A stretch of DNA of 64,000 nt from Mycobacterium aquaticum (lineage in GTDB: Bacteria > Actinomycetota > Actinomycetes > Mycobacteriales > Mycobacteriaceae). The notes under the pieces were generated by a model that worked only from the letters and a program-made list of their open reading frames with translations, made no database searches and had not been told where the DNA came from. This document shows positions 32,582 to 41,301 of this stretch, in pieces; position 1 is the stretch's first letter; each line of letters opens with the position of its first letter. The position numbers and the translations under genes are program-made. The stretch covers positions 44,343 to 108,342 of the forward strand of contig NZ_MVHF01000023.1 in the NCBI RefSeq assembly GCF_002086485.1. Reading direction: 5' to 3'.

Positions 32582-33361
32582 TCAGCGGTCTGTCTGGGAT
32601 TGCGAAGCGATGATCCAGTTGCCGAATTCGACCGCGAGGTGCCAGCGGTGGGCGGCGACCAATGGCGCGGGCGTGAGGCCCGGAAACTCCACGGTGAGAA
32701 GGGCTTCCAGCGCACCATCGCGGTCGCGTAGCTGGTGACGGACACCGCCGATGACGAAACCGTCGTCGAGGAGCGCCTGGCCCGCGATCTGGATGGGGTA
32801 GTCAGGATCGGCCGGCGTCGAGAGCGTGTCGGTCGTGGTGTAGTCCACCAGGAATCGCGTCGGTGCCGGTGAGCCACCGGTTGTTTCGACGACCTCCTGT
32901 CGTCCGTCCGGCAGCCCGCGCAGCAGATAGTGGTCGGGCATCGCGTCGATCATGTTCACCTCGTCGTTGACGACGACGAGGTTGTTGAACCAGTCGGCGA
33001 ACGCGGAGGCCGAACACCCCGGCGCAATCACCCGGATGACACTGCGGGCAACACGTCCCCGGCTGGCTGCGACGGCGACCCGGGAGACCTTCTCCGAGGT
33101 CGCCAGGTCTCGGCGCAACATGGCATAGATCCCGGCATGCCCGAGTCCGGTCTTGAGGGTGACCAGCGCTGCCCGCTGTGTATCGAGGTCGGCGGCGAGC
33201 ACGGTATCGATGTTGAGGTCCGGCGCGATTTCAGCGATCGCTCGGGTGCCCAACCGAGAGACGAACTTCCTGAGGACCGCTTTGGCTCGGCCGGCTTCCC
33301 AACGCTGGACGTCAGATCGGGCCACGGCCCTGTCATCGATGAAGCTGGTGATGGCTGGCAT
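32582..33361 (-). CDS. Hypothetical protein, 259 aa
   Basis: No family recognised. The N terminus (FIDDRAVARSDVQRWEAGRA) may be a short helical region; the centre has VIRVIAPGCSASAFADWFNN and LVVVNDEVNMIDAMPDHYLL, and the C-terminal half is beta-rich with several Asp-Gly turns. It is soluble and lacks a signal peptide. It runs leftward, converging on the MBL gene, and stands upstream of no obvious partner. Confidence 0.6.
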   Translation of the reverse strand: MPAITSFIDDRAVARSDVQRWEAGRAKAVLRKFVSRLGTRAIAEIAPDLNIDTVLAADLDTQRAALVTLKTGLGHAGIYAMLRRDLATSEKVSRVAVAASRGRVARSVIRVIAPGCSASAFADWFNNLVVVNDEVNMIDAMPDHYLLRGLPDGRQEVVETTGGSPAPTRFLVDYTTTDTLSTPADPDYPIQIAGQALLDDGFVIGGVRHQLRDRDGALEALLTVEFPGLTPAPLVAAHRWHLAVEFGNWIIASQSQTDR

Positions 33362-33434
33362 TCAGCCAACATAGGCCTTGGCCGGCGATAGCGTGGCCGC
33401 GGTATGCCTGCCGTCGGCCCAAACTCTCTTGCGG

Positions 33435-33587
33435 TCACTGGGTGGACACCGCGCACGTTGTCGTCGGTGCGCTCACCGGCGCACCGCCGGCATGTGCAGC
33501 CGCCGACAAACCCATCGCACCGCCGATGACGACAGCGACGGCGGCGGGCACAACAGCGTGGCGACCCAGGCTCTTGACGAAGTTCAT
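33435..33587 (-). CDS. Secreted microprotein, about 50 aa
   Basis: Very short gene with a clear ribosome-binding site (AGGAGG 7 nt before the ATG). The precursor MNFVKSLGRHAVVPAAVAVV has a typical signal peptide, with predicted cleavage at AAAHA, leaving a mature peptide of only about 18 residues (GGAPVSAPTTTCAVSTQ) with one Cys. It stands behind shared promoter element C. The strong expression signals suggest it is real. Its function is unknown. Confidence 0.6.
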   Translation of the reverse strand: MNFVKSLGRHAVVPAAVAVVIGGAMGLSAAAHAGGAPVSAPTTTCAVSTQ

Positions 33588-33652
33588 GGCAATCCTCCTG
33601 TGTGAGTGAGCGTTGTGGCAGGACATTACGAAGCCGACCGATGTACGCGCGC

Positions 33653-33711
33653 CGTTGTGCGCACAAGCTGAACAAACGCGCAATGAGCAGGCTTTTCCGC
33701 GTTCTGCTCAC
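33653..33711 (-). promoter_or_regulatory. Shared bipartite promoter element, copy C
   Basis: Read leftward: GTGAGCAGAACGCGGA from 33711, then 43 nt later (start to start) GCTTGTGCGCACAACG from 33668, containing the perfect dyad TTGTGCGCACAA (33655-33666). A -10-like TAATGT (33628-33623) gives a predicted start near 33616, with the dyad centred about 44 bp upstream. It drives the secreted microprotein gene. Confidence 0.6.
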
Positions 33712-33797
33712 TGCTCCGGTCCAACACCAAGCAGATGGGACTCGACCGGCCGACGGCGGTTCGATGAGTTACCGAGCCGCCGCCGGTCTGTACCGGC

Positions 33798-34277
33798 ATG
33801 ACTGACGAAACCATGAGCGCCGCGTGCACCATCAACGCGCCGGCGACCACCGTCTTCGCCGTGCTGGCGGACCCGACCATGCATCAAGCGATCGACGGCA
33901 CCGGCTGGGTGCGCGAGTCGCTGGACGGCAAACAGCTGACCGCAGTGGGTCAGGTCTTCCGAATGGCGATGTACCACTCCAATTACGGAGGTATGCACTA
34001 CGAAATGGCCAACCGCGTCGAGGTCTTCGAGCCGCCGCATGCGATTGCGTGGCTGCCGGGCCAAGGCACCGACGACGACCACCTCGAGTTCGGCGGCTGG
34101 ACCTGGCGATACGACCTCAAGCAGGTGCAGGTCGACCAGACGGAGGTCACACTCACCTATGACTGGTCGGCGGTACCGCAGGCCATTCGGGAACACATCG
34201 GGTTCCCGCCGTTCGACCGGCAGCACCTCGACAACTCGCTCAAACACCTCGCCGAGCTGGCGCAGCATCGGGCCTAG
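33798..34277 (+). CDS. SRPBCC / polyketide-cyclase-like protein
   Basis: 159-residue START-like fold. It opens MSAACTINAPATTVFAVLAD, the usual first strand and helix, continues MANRVEVFEPPHAIAWLPG and WRYDLKQVQVDQTEVTLTYDW, and ends in a long amphipathic helix (QHLDNSLKHLAELA). Family members bind hydrophobic ligands or cyclise polyketides; the ligand here is unknown. Start ATG at 33798 or 33813. It lies downstream of, and divergent from, the microprotein promoter. Confidence 0.8.
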   Translation: MTDETMSAACTINAPATTVFAVLADPTMHQAIDGTGWVRESLDGKQLTAVGQVFRMAMYHSNYGGMHYEMANRVEVFEPPHAIAWLPGQGTDDDHLEFGGWTWRYDLKQVQVDQTEVTLTYDWSAVPQAIREHIGFPPFDRQHLDNSLKHLAELAQHRA

Positions 34278-34303
34278 TCCGGCGCGCCGTCATTCAGCAT
34301 CGC

Positions 34304-35332
34304 TCATGACACCACGACGGCGAGTTGCGCTGCAGAAACGCGCTTCCCGGACGCGCGCACACGGGCGGGACGACGGAAACCGGAATGCATACCCATCGCC
34401 CTCCCGATGGCATCGGTGACACATTCGGCGGCATCGTGCAGCAGCATGTGGCCGGCGCTCGGATGGTGCAGGTGGACCGCGCCGGGAATGGCCGCGGCCA
34501 GGTCACGCGAATGCGAAGGCGGCGTCAGGACGTCGTTGCCGCCGCTGACCACGAACGTCTTGGCAGCAATGGACTCCAGAGCGTGATACATGTCGTAGCG
34601 TTTGAGGCTCGGCAGAAAGCCGGCGGCCGTCGTCAGTGACGCTGTCCGCAGGGCTGCGGCCCCCACGGCGGCGGCGACCGCTGCGGCCGTGGTGCCGTCA
34701 CCCGAGAACGTGCTCAGCACCTCACCCAACGGGCGGATGAGCGCCTGGACGGCTTTGTCGGTCGCCCGTTGTGGCATGCGGTGAACCAGCCCGAACAGCG
34801 CGCCCGGAGCAGGAGTTGCCAGCAGGCGACCGATCCCCCGCTCGGCGATGCTGCCTGCCGTAGTTCCCACCAGGACCAGACCGGCAGGCTCGACAGGACG
34901 TTGCGACGCCGCGCGACCGAAGTATGCGAGCGCTGTCATCCCGCCCATCGAATGGCCGGCCAGAGTCAACGGGCCGGTGATGTGCAACGCCGTCAAGACC
35001 TCTGCGAGATCGGCTGCGAGTTGGGAGATTTCGTAGGTGCGCATAGGCGCGCCGGCCGACCTACCGTGACCGCGGTGGTCGTAGGAGATGACCCGAACCC
35101 TGCCGCCGTAACGGCGGCGCAGTTCACCCACCTGCAGTCCCCAGCTCTCTCGCGAGAGCAGAAGACCATGCAGCAAAACGATTGTCGGCGCATCGGCGTG
35201 TTCAGAAGGGTACTCCGATATCGCGAGACGGACGCCGTCCTTCGTCGTCACCGTCCGCGCGACGCAGCCGTCATCGCGTGCTGCCTCAGACCCAAACACG
35301 TTGGGCACCAATGGTTCGGGGGCAACCGACAT
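34304..35332 (-). CDS. Alpha/beta hydrolase
   Basis: 342-residue hydrolase. It has the oxyanion motif IVLLHGLLLSRESWG near residue 50, VISYDHRGHGRS near 84, the nucleophile elbow LAGHSMGGMTAL (Ser near 123), the acid Asp in VVSGGNDVLTPP near 270 and the catalytic His in HPSAGHMLLHDA near 298. All catalytic residues are present. The N terminus lacks a signal peptide. The ATG at 35332 (MSVAPEPLVP) is preferred over one 9 codons upstream. Substrate unknown. Confidence 0.85.
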   Translation of the reverse strand: MSVAPEPLVPNVFGSEAARDDGCVARTVTTKDGVRLAISEYPSEHADAPTIVLLHGLLLSRESWGLQVGELRRRYGGRVRVISYDHRGHGRSAGAPMRTYEISQLAADLAEVLTALHITGPLTLAGHSMGGMTALAYFGRAASQRPVEPAGLVLVGTTAGSIAERGIGRLLATPAPGALFGLVHRMPQRATDKAVQALIRPLGEVLSTFSGDGTTAAAVAAAVGAAALRTASLTTAAGFLPSLKRYDMYHALESIAAKTFVVSGGNDVLTPPSHSRDLAAAIPGAVHLHHPSAGHMLLHDAAECVTDAIGRAMGMHSGFRRPARVRASGKRVSAAQLAVVVS

Positions 35333-35533
35333 GATGGACTCCTCGGTACGGGTGGACACCGGTACGGTCCCGGTATTTCGCTGCGCCAGAACCTACGGCG
35401 GTGATGCACCCGGCGGCTCACTTGTGCGCGCTACCCGCACAACTCGCCGATTTGGAGTTTGTGTGCATTGACCGCGTCGCTCGGCGTCCTGAATACATTG
35501 CGGGAATTGGAGATTCGAGCCGACGACAACTAC

Positions 35534-35591
35534 GTGAGCACAATGCGCAGAAGTGACAAAACGCGTACTTGTACGGCTTGTGCGCACAAGC
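35534..35591 (+). promoter_or_regulatory. Shared bipartite promoter element, copy B
   Basis: GTGAGCACAATGCGCA (35534-35549) is identical to copy A; 42 nt later comes the 16-bp perfect palindrome GCTTGTGCGCACAAGC (35576-35591). A -10-like TAGCGT at 35615-35620 predicts a start near 35627, with the dyad centred about 43 bp upstream. It is the promoter of the membrane-protein/MFS operon that precedes the two-component system. Confidence 0.6.
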
Positions 35592-35661
35592 GGGCCAGCG
35601 CGCAGGCAGTTCCCTAGCGTCGTGAGCACCGATGACCAAGGCCCCACACAAGGAGCGACAA

Positions 35662-36261
35662 ATGACGACGCGGCCTCCGAACCACACCGACGACCCATGG
35701 TCCGCCGCGACCATGGCCGCCAGCGTTCCCCAGACGGTGACGATGCGCACCGCGGCGGCAGACTCAGCCACCACCCATTACGCGTGGTCGGCCGAGCCGC
35801 CCGCGCCCGCCGTGCCACAGCTGGCCCCTGAACCGCACCATCGGTTCATACGCCGACGTGCCCTGTCCCTGATCGCGGGTGGCCTGGCGGTCGCAGCGTC
35901 AGTCGGTTTCTTCGGCGCCCTGCACGCACGCCCGAGCACGGCAGTCGACACGGCCACCCTCACCGCTGCGGCCCCCGCGGTGGCGCCGGCCGCGGCGCCC
36001 ACCTCGCAAGCGGTGTCACCGCCGGCGGTACCGGCGCCCACGCCCGTCGTTCACACGATGCGCACCACCACGAATCACCCGGCGCCCACCGGCCACAAGA
36101 CATCAAATGCCGTCAAGCGGCAGTCTCCGCCGCCGCAACCCCAGTCGAACCACGACAGCGTGTCGACGCCCAGAAGCTGGAACCACAGCTTCTTCTCCTG
36201 GTTCACTCATCGTCACGACCACGACGGCCGCTGGCTGCACAACTTCGGACACGCGAAATGA
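35662..36261 (+). CDS. Single-pass membrane protein with Ala/Pro-rich outer part
   Basis: 199-residue protein with a polar cytoplasmic N terminus (about 1-60), a basic stop (HHRFIRRRA) and one transmembrane helix (LSLIAGGLAVAASVGFFGAL, about 67-86). A long extracytoplasmic Ala/Pro/Thr-rich region follows and ends in a His/Trp-rich tail (WNHSFFSWFTHRHDHDG). The start at 35662 follows AAGGAG. It shares 4 bp (ATGA) with the MFS gene, so translation is coupled. Function unknown; the His-rich end could bind metal. Confidence 0.7.
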   Translation: MTTRPPNHTDDPWSAATMAASVPQTVTMRTAAADSATTHYAWSAEPPAPAVPQLAPEPHHRFIRRRALSLIAGGLAVAASVGFFGALHARPSTAVDTATLTAAAPAVAPAAAPTSQAVSPPAVPAPTPVVHTMRTTTNHPAPTGHKTSNAVKRQSPPPQPQSNHDSVSTPRSWNHSFFSWFTHRHDHDGRWLHNFGHAK

Positions 36262-37658
36262 CCACGATGACACCTACAGCACACCCCGACCGGGACAGCC
36301 AGCAGCGCCAGATCGGGCGCCTCCTCGACAACCTTCCCGTCGGCCCCGTCCACCGCAGAGCGGTCATCGCCATCGGGCTCGGCCTCTTCTTCGAGGTTTA
36401 CGAGATCTTCCTGTCCAGCACGATCGCCGCGACCCTGAAGACGCACTACGGACTCGGCGGCACGGCGCTGCAGCTGCTACTCGCGTCGTCGTTCCTCGGA
36501 ATGTTCGTCGGGGCAATCGCCTTCGGCCGGATCGCTGATCGCATCGGTCGACGGCGAGCTTTCCTGCTCACCCTGGTGTGGTTCTCGGCGTGGAGCGTCA
36601 TTGCCGCGTTCGCTCCGAACGCCTGGCTGTTGGTTGCGGCACGCTTCATGGCCGGCATCGGTGTGGGAGCCGAATACCCCATCGCCGACTCGTATCTCGC
36701 CGACGTACTGCCGAAGGCTCATCGGGGGCGGATGGCCGCGTGGGCTTACACCTGCTCGTTCCTCGCGGTACCAGTGCTGGGCTTCCTGTCACTGTGGCTC
36801 TCGGGCCGCAGCATCTTCGGCGTCGACGGTTGGCGAGTCCTGTTGGTGTTCGGCGCGATCGGCGCGCTGTTCATCATCGTGCTGCGCCGCAGCCTGCCGG
36901 AGTCACCGAGATGGCTGGCCAGTGCCGGCCGCATGGATGAAGCACGCGCCGCGCTGCGGGCCTTCGCGGCCGGTACCGATCCGGCTCCCACCGGCTCGGC
37001 CGGTCGCGATGACACCGGCGACGTCGCGGTGCCGCCAGCGCCGACGGCGTCGGCGCTCGAGAGACTGCGACGGTCGCCCTACCGCCAGCGACTGATCATG
37101 CTCGGGGTCTTTCACCTGTTCCAACCGTTCGGCTACTACGGGTTCGGCACGCTGGCGGTGCTGGTACTTGTCAGCCGTGGGTACGACATCACCTCATCGC
37201 TGCTGTTCACGGCCGTGTCCTTCATCGGCTACCCACTCGGTTCGCTCATCTCCATTCCGCTGCTCAAGCGGTTCGAGCGCAAGTACTTGATCATGGTGAT
37301 GGTCGTCGTGATGGCAGTCTGCGGTGTGCTGTTCGCAACCGCGACCGTTCACGTACTCATCGTCGTGTACGGGTTGCTGATCACCGCCTCGAGCAACGTG
37401 TTCTCGAACATCTACCACGTGTATCAGGCGGAGATCTTCCCCAGCGATGTGCGCGCGACGGCAGTCGGATGGACGTACTCGGTGTCGCGGCTGTCGAGCG
37501 CAGCGCTGCCGTTCATCCTCATCCCGGTGCTCGACCACTACGGGGCGACGGCGATGTTCGCTGTGGTGCTGCTGGCGCTCGCCGCCACGATCGCGGTGAT
37601 CGCGCCGATCGGACCGCGCACCACGGGCAAGAGTCTCGACGACATCAATCCGACGTGA
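36258..37658 (+). CDS. MFS transporter (sugar/aromatic-acid porter type)
   Basis: 466-residue 12-helix major facilitator. Motif A appears as GRIADRIGRRRAF near residue 92, and RFMAGIGVGAEYPIADSYLADVLPKAHRG near 130-158 is the family signature of the organic-acid and sugar porters; the central loop is long and polar. The substrate is not clear; related proteins move aromatic acids, niacin or metabolites. It overlaps the upstream membrane-protein gene by 4 bp and is followed after 71 bp by a CitA/DcuS-type kinase, so a carboxylate substrate is plausible. Confidence 0.87.
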   Translation: MTTMTPTAHPDRDSQQRQIGRLLDNLPVGPVHRRAVIAIGLGLFFEVYEIFLSSTIAATLKTHYGLGGTALQLLLASSFLGMFVGAIAFGRIADRIGRRRAFLLTLVWFSAWSVIAAFAPNAWLLVAARFMAGIGVGAEYPIADSYLADVLPKAHRGRMAAWAYTCSFLAVPVLGFLSLWLSGRSIFGVDGWRVLLVFGAIGALFIIVLRRSLPESPRWLASAGRMDEARAALRAFAAGTDPAPTGSAGRDDTGDVAVPPAPTASALERLRRSPYRQRLIMLGVFHLFQPFGYYGFGTLAVLVLVSRGYDITSSLLFTAVSFIGYPLGSLISIPLLKRFERKYLIMVMVVVMAVCGVLFATATVHVLIVVYGLLITASSNVFSNIYHVYQAEIFPSDVRATAVGWTYSVSRLSSAALPFILIPVLDHYGATAMFAVVLLALAATIAVIAPIGPRTTGKSLDDINPT

Positions 37659-37696
37659 CCGGTCTTCAGACACGTGACCGGATCGCGGGTTTTGCT

Positions 37697-37723
37697 CATT
37701 GTGCTCAAGACGGCGCGTACGCT
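37697..37723 (+). promoter_or_regulatory. Probable leaderless promoter of the sensor kinase, with motif half-site
   Basis: The -10-like TACGCT at 37718-37723 places the predicted transcript start exactly at the ATG at 37730, so the kinase mRNA is probably leaderless. CATTGTGCTC at 37697-37706 is the exact complement of GAGCACAATG, which is present in shared elements A and B. It overlaps the -35 region, which would suit repression or autoregulation. The relation is suggestive only. Confidence 0.4.
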
Positions 37724-37729
37724 CAGCCC

Positions 37730-39418
37730 ATGGTCAGAAGGCTGCACATGGATGTGCGGCTTGCCACCCAGGTGCTGCTGCTGCAAGTCGCCGTTGTGAC
37801 GCTCACGCTGGGCATCGCCGGCGGTCTGCTTGCCTTCATGAGTCACGAGCGTCTCGCCGCCCAGTACGAAGACCGGTCGTTGGACATGGCCCGCGCCATC
37901 GCGTTTGCCCCCGCGGTCCGTGCCGATGTCGCGCGCTACGACGCTGCCCCGCTGACCCCGAGCCCTGCGCTCACCGACGAATTGGCGAAAGGTCCACTGC
38001 AGCAGCTGGCCACCGAGATCCAACAACGCACCGGCGTGTTGTTCGTGGTGATCACCAACGATCAAGGCGTCCGGCTCTCGCATCCCAACCGCGACGAACT
38101 CGGCAAGCATGTCAGTACCGACCCCGCCGAGGCGTTGGCCGGCCACGAGGTCGTGACGCGCGAATCGGGCACCCTGGGTCCCTCGGTTCGGGCGAAAGTA
38201 CCTGTGCTTGCCCCTGATTCGTCCCGGGTCATCGGTGAGGTCAGTATCGGCATCTCGACGTCCGCCGTGCACCATCAGTTGTGGACCGATGTGCGGACCG
38301 CGGCGGCACTGGTCGGCTTGGCGTTGTTCATCGGTGTCGTGGGCTCATACCTTCTCGCCCGGCGCTGGCGGGGCCTCACGATGGGTCTGCAGCCCTCGGA
38401 GATGGCGGAGTTGATCCGCACGCAGGCCGCGGTGCTGCACGGTATCGACGAGGGTGTGCTGGCCGTCGACACCACCTGGAAGACGACGTTCATCAACGAC
38501 GAAGCCGCCCGCTTGCTGGAGGTCGGTCGCGAGGCGGGCAGGCCTGTGGAGCAGGTCGGCCTCACCCCACGGGTAATGGAGGTGTTTCGCGCCGCCGACG
38601 CGACACCGAGTATCGCCACCGTCGGTGACCGGATCGTGGTCGTGTCCTCGCGGCCCGTCACGCGGGACGGCCGTGAGCTGGGCACCGTCCTGGTCGTGCG
38701 GGATCGCACCGACGTGGAATCATTGACCCGCGAACTCGACGCCGTACAGCTGATGAGCACGGTGTTGCGGGCCCAGCGTCACGAGTTCGCCAACAGGCTG
38801 CATCTGCTCAACGGTCTGCTGCACAGCGGCCACGTCGACGAGGCAGCTCAGTACGTCGAGGAGCTGCTGGGCTCGGGCCCGCTGGGCTCGGCGCTCCCCG
38901 GCATCGACGCCGTCCGCGACGCGTTCCTGCAGGCGTTCCTGGCCGCGAAGGCGGCAGTCGCCCGGGAAGCCGGCGTCACCTTGACGATCGGTGAGAACAC
39001 CTGGGCGCCAGGACGACTCGCCCTGCCGGTGGATGTGACGTCGGTGCTCGGCAATCTGTTGGACAACGCCATCTACGCCGCCCGCACCGGCGCGAAAGCC
39101 GACAAAGTGGTGGAAGTCGAGCTGCTGCAGGATGGTTCGACGTTGCACATCACCGTGGCCGACACCGGTGACGGGGTTGCCCCCGATTTCGTCGAGCATG
39201 TGTTCACCGAGGGCAAGTCGACCAAGCCGGACTCCGGCATACCGGGTGGGCGCGGGATCGGCATGGCGCTGTCCCGTCAGATCAGTCGTGCGCTGGGCGG
39301 CGACATCCGGCTGTCGAGCCCGGGTGACGCGGACGCCGAGTTGTGCGGCGCAGAGTTCATCGCCCGGCTACCGGGTGTCATGGTGGAGGAGGAAGCCCAA
39401 TGGGTGGCACAGAACTGA
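37730..39418 (+). CDS. Sensor histidine kinase, CitA/DcuS family
   Basis: 562-residue membrane kinase that senses an extracellular carboxylate-like ligand. Helix 1 is TQVLLLQVAVVTLTLGIAGGL (about residues 13-33). The extracytoplasmic PDC/CitA-type sensor (about 45-175) includes GVLFVVITNDQGVRLSHPN. Helix 2 is AAALVGLALFIGVVGSYLLA. A PAS domain (about 225-330) follows, then the phospho-acceptor RAQRHEFANRLHLLNGLLH, with His near residue 348, and the ATPase domain with DNAIYAA, DTGDGV and GGRGIGMALSRQ. Its 3' end overlaps the response-regulator gene by 19 bp. Confidence 0.9.
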   Translation: MVRRLHMDVRLATQVLLLQVAVVTLTLGIAGGLLAFMSHERLAAQYEDRSLDMARAIAFAPAVRADVARYDAAPLTPSPALTDELAKGPLQQLATEIQQRTGVLFVVITNDQGVRLSHPNRDELGKHVSTDPAEALAGHEVVTRESGTLGPSVRAKVPVLAPDSSRVIGEVSIGISTSAVHHQLWTDVRTAAALVGLALFIGVVGSYLLARRWRGLTMGLQPSEMAELIRTQAAVLHGIDEGVLAVDTTWKTTFINDEAARLLEVGREAGRPVEQVGLTPRVMEVFRAADATPSIATVGDRIVVVSSRPVTRDGRELGTVLVVRDRTDVESLTRELDAVQLMSTVLRAQRHEFANRLHLLNGLLHSGHVDEAAQYVEELLGSGPLGSALPGIDAVRDAFLQAFLAAKAAVAREAGVTLTIGENTWAPGRLALPVDVTSVLGNLLDNAIYAARTGAKADKVVEVELLQDGSTLHITVADTGDGVAPDFVEHVFTEGKSTKPDSGIPGGRGIGMALSRQISRALGGDIRLSSPGDADAELCGAEFIARLPGVMVEEEAQWVAQN

Positions 39419-40083
39419 CGGTGCTGGTGGTCGACGACGACTTCCGGGTGGCGAACATGCACGCCGGCATCGTCAACGCCCTACCGGGGTTCTCGGTATC
39501 AACGGCGGTGACGACGCTCGCCGCCGCGCACAAGGCCGCTCCGGTCGACCTCGCCCTGGTGGACGTCTATCTGCCGGACGGCTCAGGAATCGACTTCGTG
39601 CGCGGGTTGCAGTGCGACAGTATGGTTTTGAGCGCGGCCACCGATGCCCGGACGATCCGCGCCGCGATGGCGGCCGGGGCGTTGAGCTATCTCGTCAAGC
39701 CGTTCGCACCGGCGGACCTCGCCGCCCGACTGTCGGGGTATGCGCGCTATCGCCGGATCCTCTCGGGCACCAACCTCGGCGGCAGCGAGGTCGACTCGGC
39801 ACTGGATGCCCTGCGGCCCCGCATCGCCCCGGTGCAATCCCCCACTGCCGTCGCCTCGCCGACCAAGCAGCTTGTGCTCCAAGCACTTCGCACCTCGGGT
39901 CGGGCGATGTCGTCAGCCGAGGTCTCCACGGAGATCGGCGTATCGCGCGCAACGGCACAGCGGTACCTGTCGACGTTGGCCAACGCGGGCGAAGTCAAGA
40001 TTCAGCTCCGGTACGGCACGACCGGGCGGCCAGAACAAGAGTTTGTGGCCATCGACAAGCCACCCAGTCGCCCTGTGCGGTAA
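39400..40083 (+). CDS. Response regulator, CitB/DcuR family
   Basis: 227-residue partner of the kinase. The receiver domain has LTVLVVDDDFRVANMHAGIV (acidic pair near residues 11-13), LALVDVYLPDG (phospho-acceptor Asp near residue 53), the Ser/Thr switch in VLSAATDA and the Lys in YLVKPFAP. The C-terminal domain carries the helix-turn-helix SSAEVSTEIGVSRATAQRYL. The start lies inside the kinase gene, after GGAGGAGG. Candidate targets are the adjacent MFS operon and the loci with the shared promoter element. Confidence 0.9.
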   Translation: MGGTELTVLVVDDDFRVANMHAGIVNALPGFSVSTAVTTLAAAHKAAPVDLALVDVYLPDGSGIDFVRGLQCDSMVLSAATDARTIRAAMAAGALSYLVKPFAPADLAARLSGYARYRRILSGTNLGGSEVDSALDALRPRIAPVQSPTAVASPTKQLVLQALRTSGRAMSSAEVSTEIGVSRATAQRYLSTLANAGEVKIQLRYGTTGRPEQEFVAIDKPPSRPVR

Positions 40084-40713
40084 CTAGATCCGCCGGCTGA
40101 GTTCATCGACTCCCGGTCCGGACAGCTCCGCCAGCGCAACCCGACGGCCGCATGAGGCAAGCAGTAACGACAACGCCGGCCCTTCAACCGCCAACCCGGC
40201 TCCGACTGTGACACCGACATCGGTCCCGCTCAACCGCACACCGGCCAGTCGCCTGCTGCCGCCCGACAATCGGTCGCCGGCCACGTAGGCCACGGCCGCT
40301 GCCATGTGATCGGTGGAGTACCTGTGGTGCAACCCGAGTGGCCGACGGATGTCCTCGCCGTGCACGACGATCTCGACGATGCGTGAAATCGTGGGAAGTG
40401 GCGGAGAAGCAGTCGAATTCACCGAGGCCCGCAATGCCGCCAACAGTTCCGAGGGATCGCGGTCACGCCCGGCCATCACCTGCCGTTGCACGATCCGCTC
40501 CGCACTGAGACCCGCGCGGATGAACTCGCCGACGAAGCGCCGCTTCGTCAGAACCGCCGTTGCCGCCAGGTGAGCCACGACATCGCGAACCGTCCAGCCG
40601 GCGCACAACGACGCGACGTCCCATTGCAGCGGTGTGAGCCTGCTCAAGTCCTCGACGAGTGCGGCCCGCTCGTTATGCACATCGGCCCACACCCCGCGCG
40701 TATCGCCGGCCAT
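40084..40713 (-). CDS. Maleylpyruvate isomerase-like (DinB-fold) protein
   Basis: 209-residue actinobacterial protein of the mycothiol-dependent maleylpyruvate isomerase N-terminal (MDMPI/TIGR03083) group. Features are ERAALVEDLSRLTPLQWD, then SLCAGWTVRDVVAHLAATA, whose His is the conserved metal ligand, and IVVHGEDIRRPLG near residue 120. Members are thiol-dependent transferases or isomerases of mostly unknown substrate. The ATG at 40713 (MAGDTRGVWAD) starts the conserved part. It converges on the response-regulator gene with no gap. Confidence 0.8.
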   Translation of the reverse strand: MAGDTRGVWADVHNERAALVEDLSRLTPLQWDVASLCAGWTVRDVVAHLAATAVLTKRRFVGEFIRAGLSAERIVQRQVMAGRDRDPSELLAALRASVNSTASPPLPTISRIVEIVVHGEDIRRPLGLHHRYSTDHMAAAVAYVAGDRLSGGSRRLAGVRLSGTDVGVTVGAGLAVEGPALSLLLASCGRRVALAELSGPGVDELSRRI

Positions 40714-40780
40714 GGTGACCAGCCAACCACATCGCCACCACGCCGGCCTGCCCTCGGCCCACGTCTGTGTCGTCGCGGAG

Positions 40781-41140
40781 CTAATACCGCACCCGGAACC
40801 CGCCGACGAGCCGGATAATGTTGTTGTCCGGATCGGTGATCGTCGACAACCGAACACCCTTGGCAGCATCGGTGATTTCGCCCGGCTGTAAACCGCGTTG
40901 TCTCAATTCATCGAGATGGCGCTCAAGGTCATCGACCGCGAAGTTGACGAGCGTCGAGCCCGCACGCTCGGTATCAATGAAGACCTGGACCCAGCCGCCT
41001 GGAACGACCTGCCACTCAACGAGATTCGGCATCGGATTGTTGTCCGCCGGCCGACCGAAAAATGATCGGTACCAGTGTTCGCTGCGCTCCAGATCGGAAA
41101 CCGGGACAACGGCCAGCACATGCTCTATCGACATTTGCAC
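40781..41140 (-). CDS. VOC superfamily (glyoxalase/bleomycin-resistance fold) protein
   Basis: 119-residue VOC protein with two beta-alpha-beta-beta-beta modules: EHVLAVVPVSDLERSEHWYR, then FGRPADNNPMPNLVEW and TLVNFAVDDLERHLDELRQR, ending STITDPDNNIIRLVGGF with the usual ExxD/N-type end motif. Metal-ligand positions are only partly clear, so it may be a dioxygenase-like, isomerase-like or binding protein. The start may be the first or third Met. It lies leftward, upstream of the MDMPI-like gene. Confidence 0.83.
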   Translation of the reverse strand: MQMSIEHVLAVVPVSDLERSEHWYRSFFGRPADNNPMPNLVEWQVVPGGWVQVFIDTERAGSTLVNFAVDDLERHLDELRQRGLQPGEITDAAKGVRLSTITDPDNNIIRLVGGFRVRY

Positions 41141-41249
41141 TCCCTCCTCTCAACACGCGTACACCTATGCCGACCACGACCGCGCCGAGAACTCATCGCG
41201 CACCATCAGGTAAACCGGTATGCGTCGCCCTGGCCATCAGGTTCTGCCA

Positions 41250-41269
41250 TACGGGACCAAAGGCCCTAT
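41250..41269 (+). promoter_or_regulatory. DosR-like box and leaderless promoter of the alcohol dehydrogenase
   Basis: TACGGGACCAAAGGCCCTAT agrees with the 20-bp DosR consensus (TTSGGGACTWWAGTCCCSAA) at the core GGGAC-n-AAAG-n-CCC. A -10-like TGCAAT at 41290-41295 predicts a transcript starting at the ATG (41302). The box is then centred at about -42.5, the usual position for activation by DosR. Hypoxia control is inferred. Confidence 0.55.
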
Positions 41270-41301
41270 TGTGGGTGCGCATCGGGGACTGCAATGGTCC
41301 A

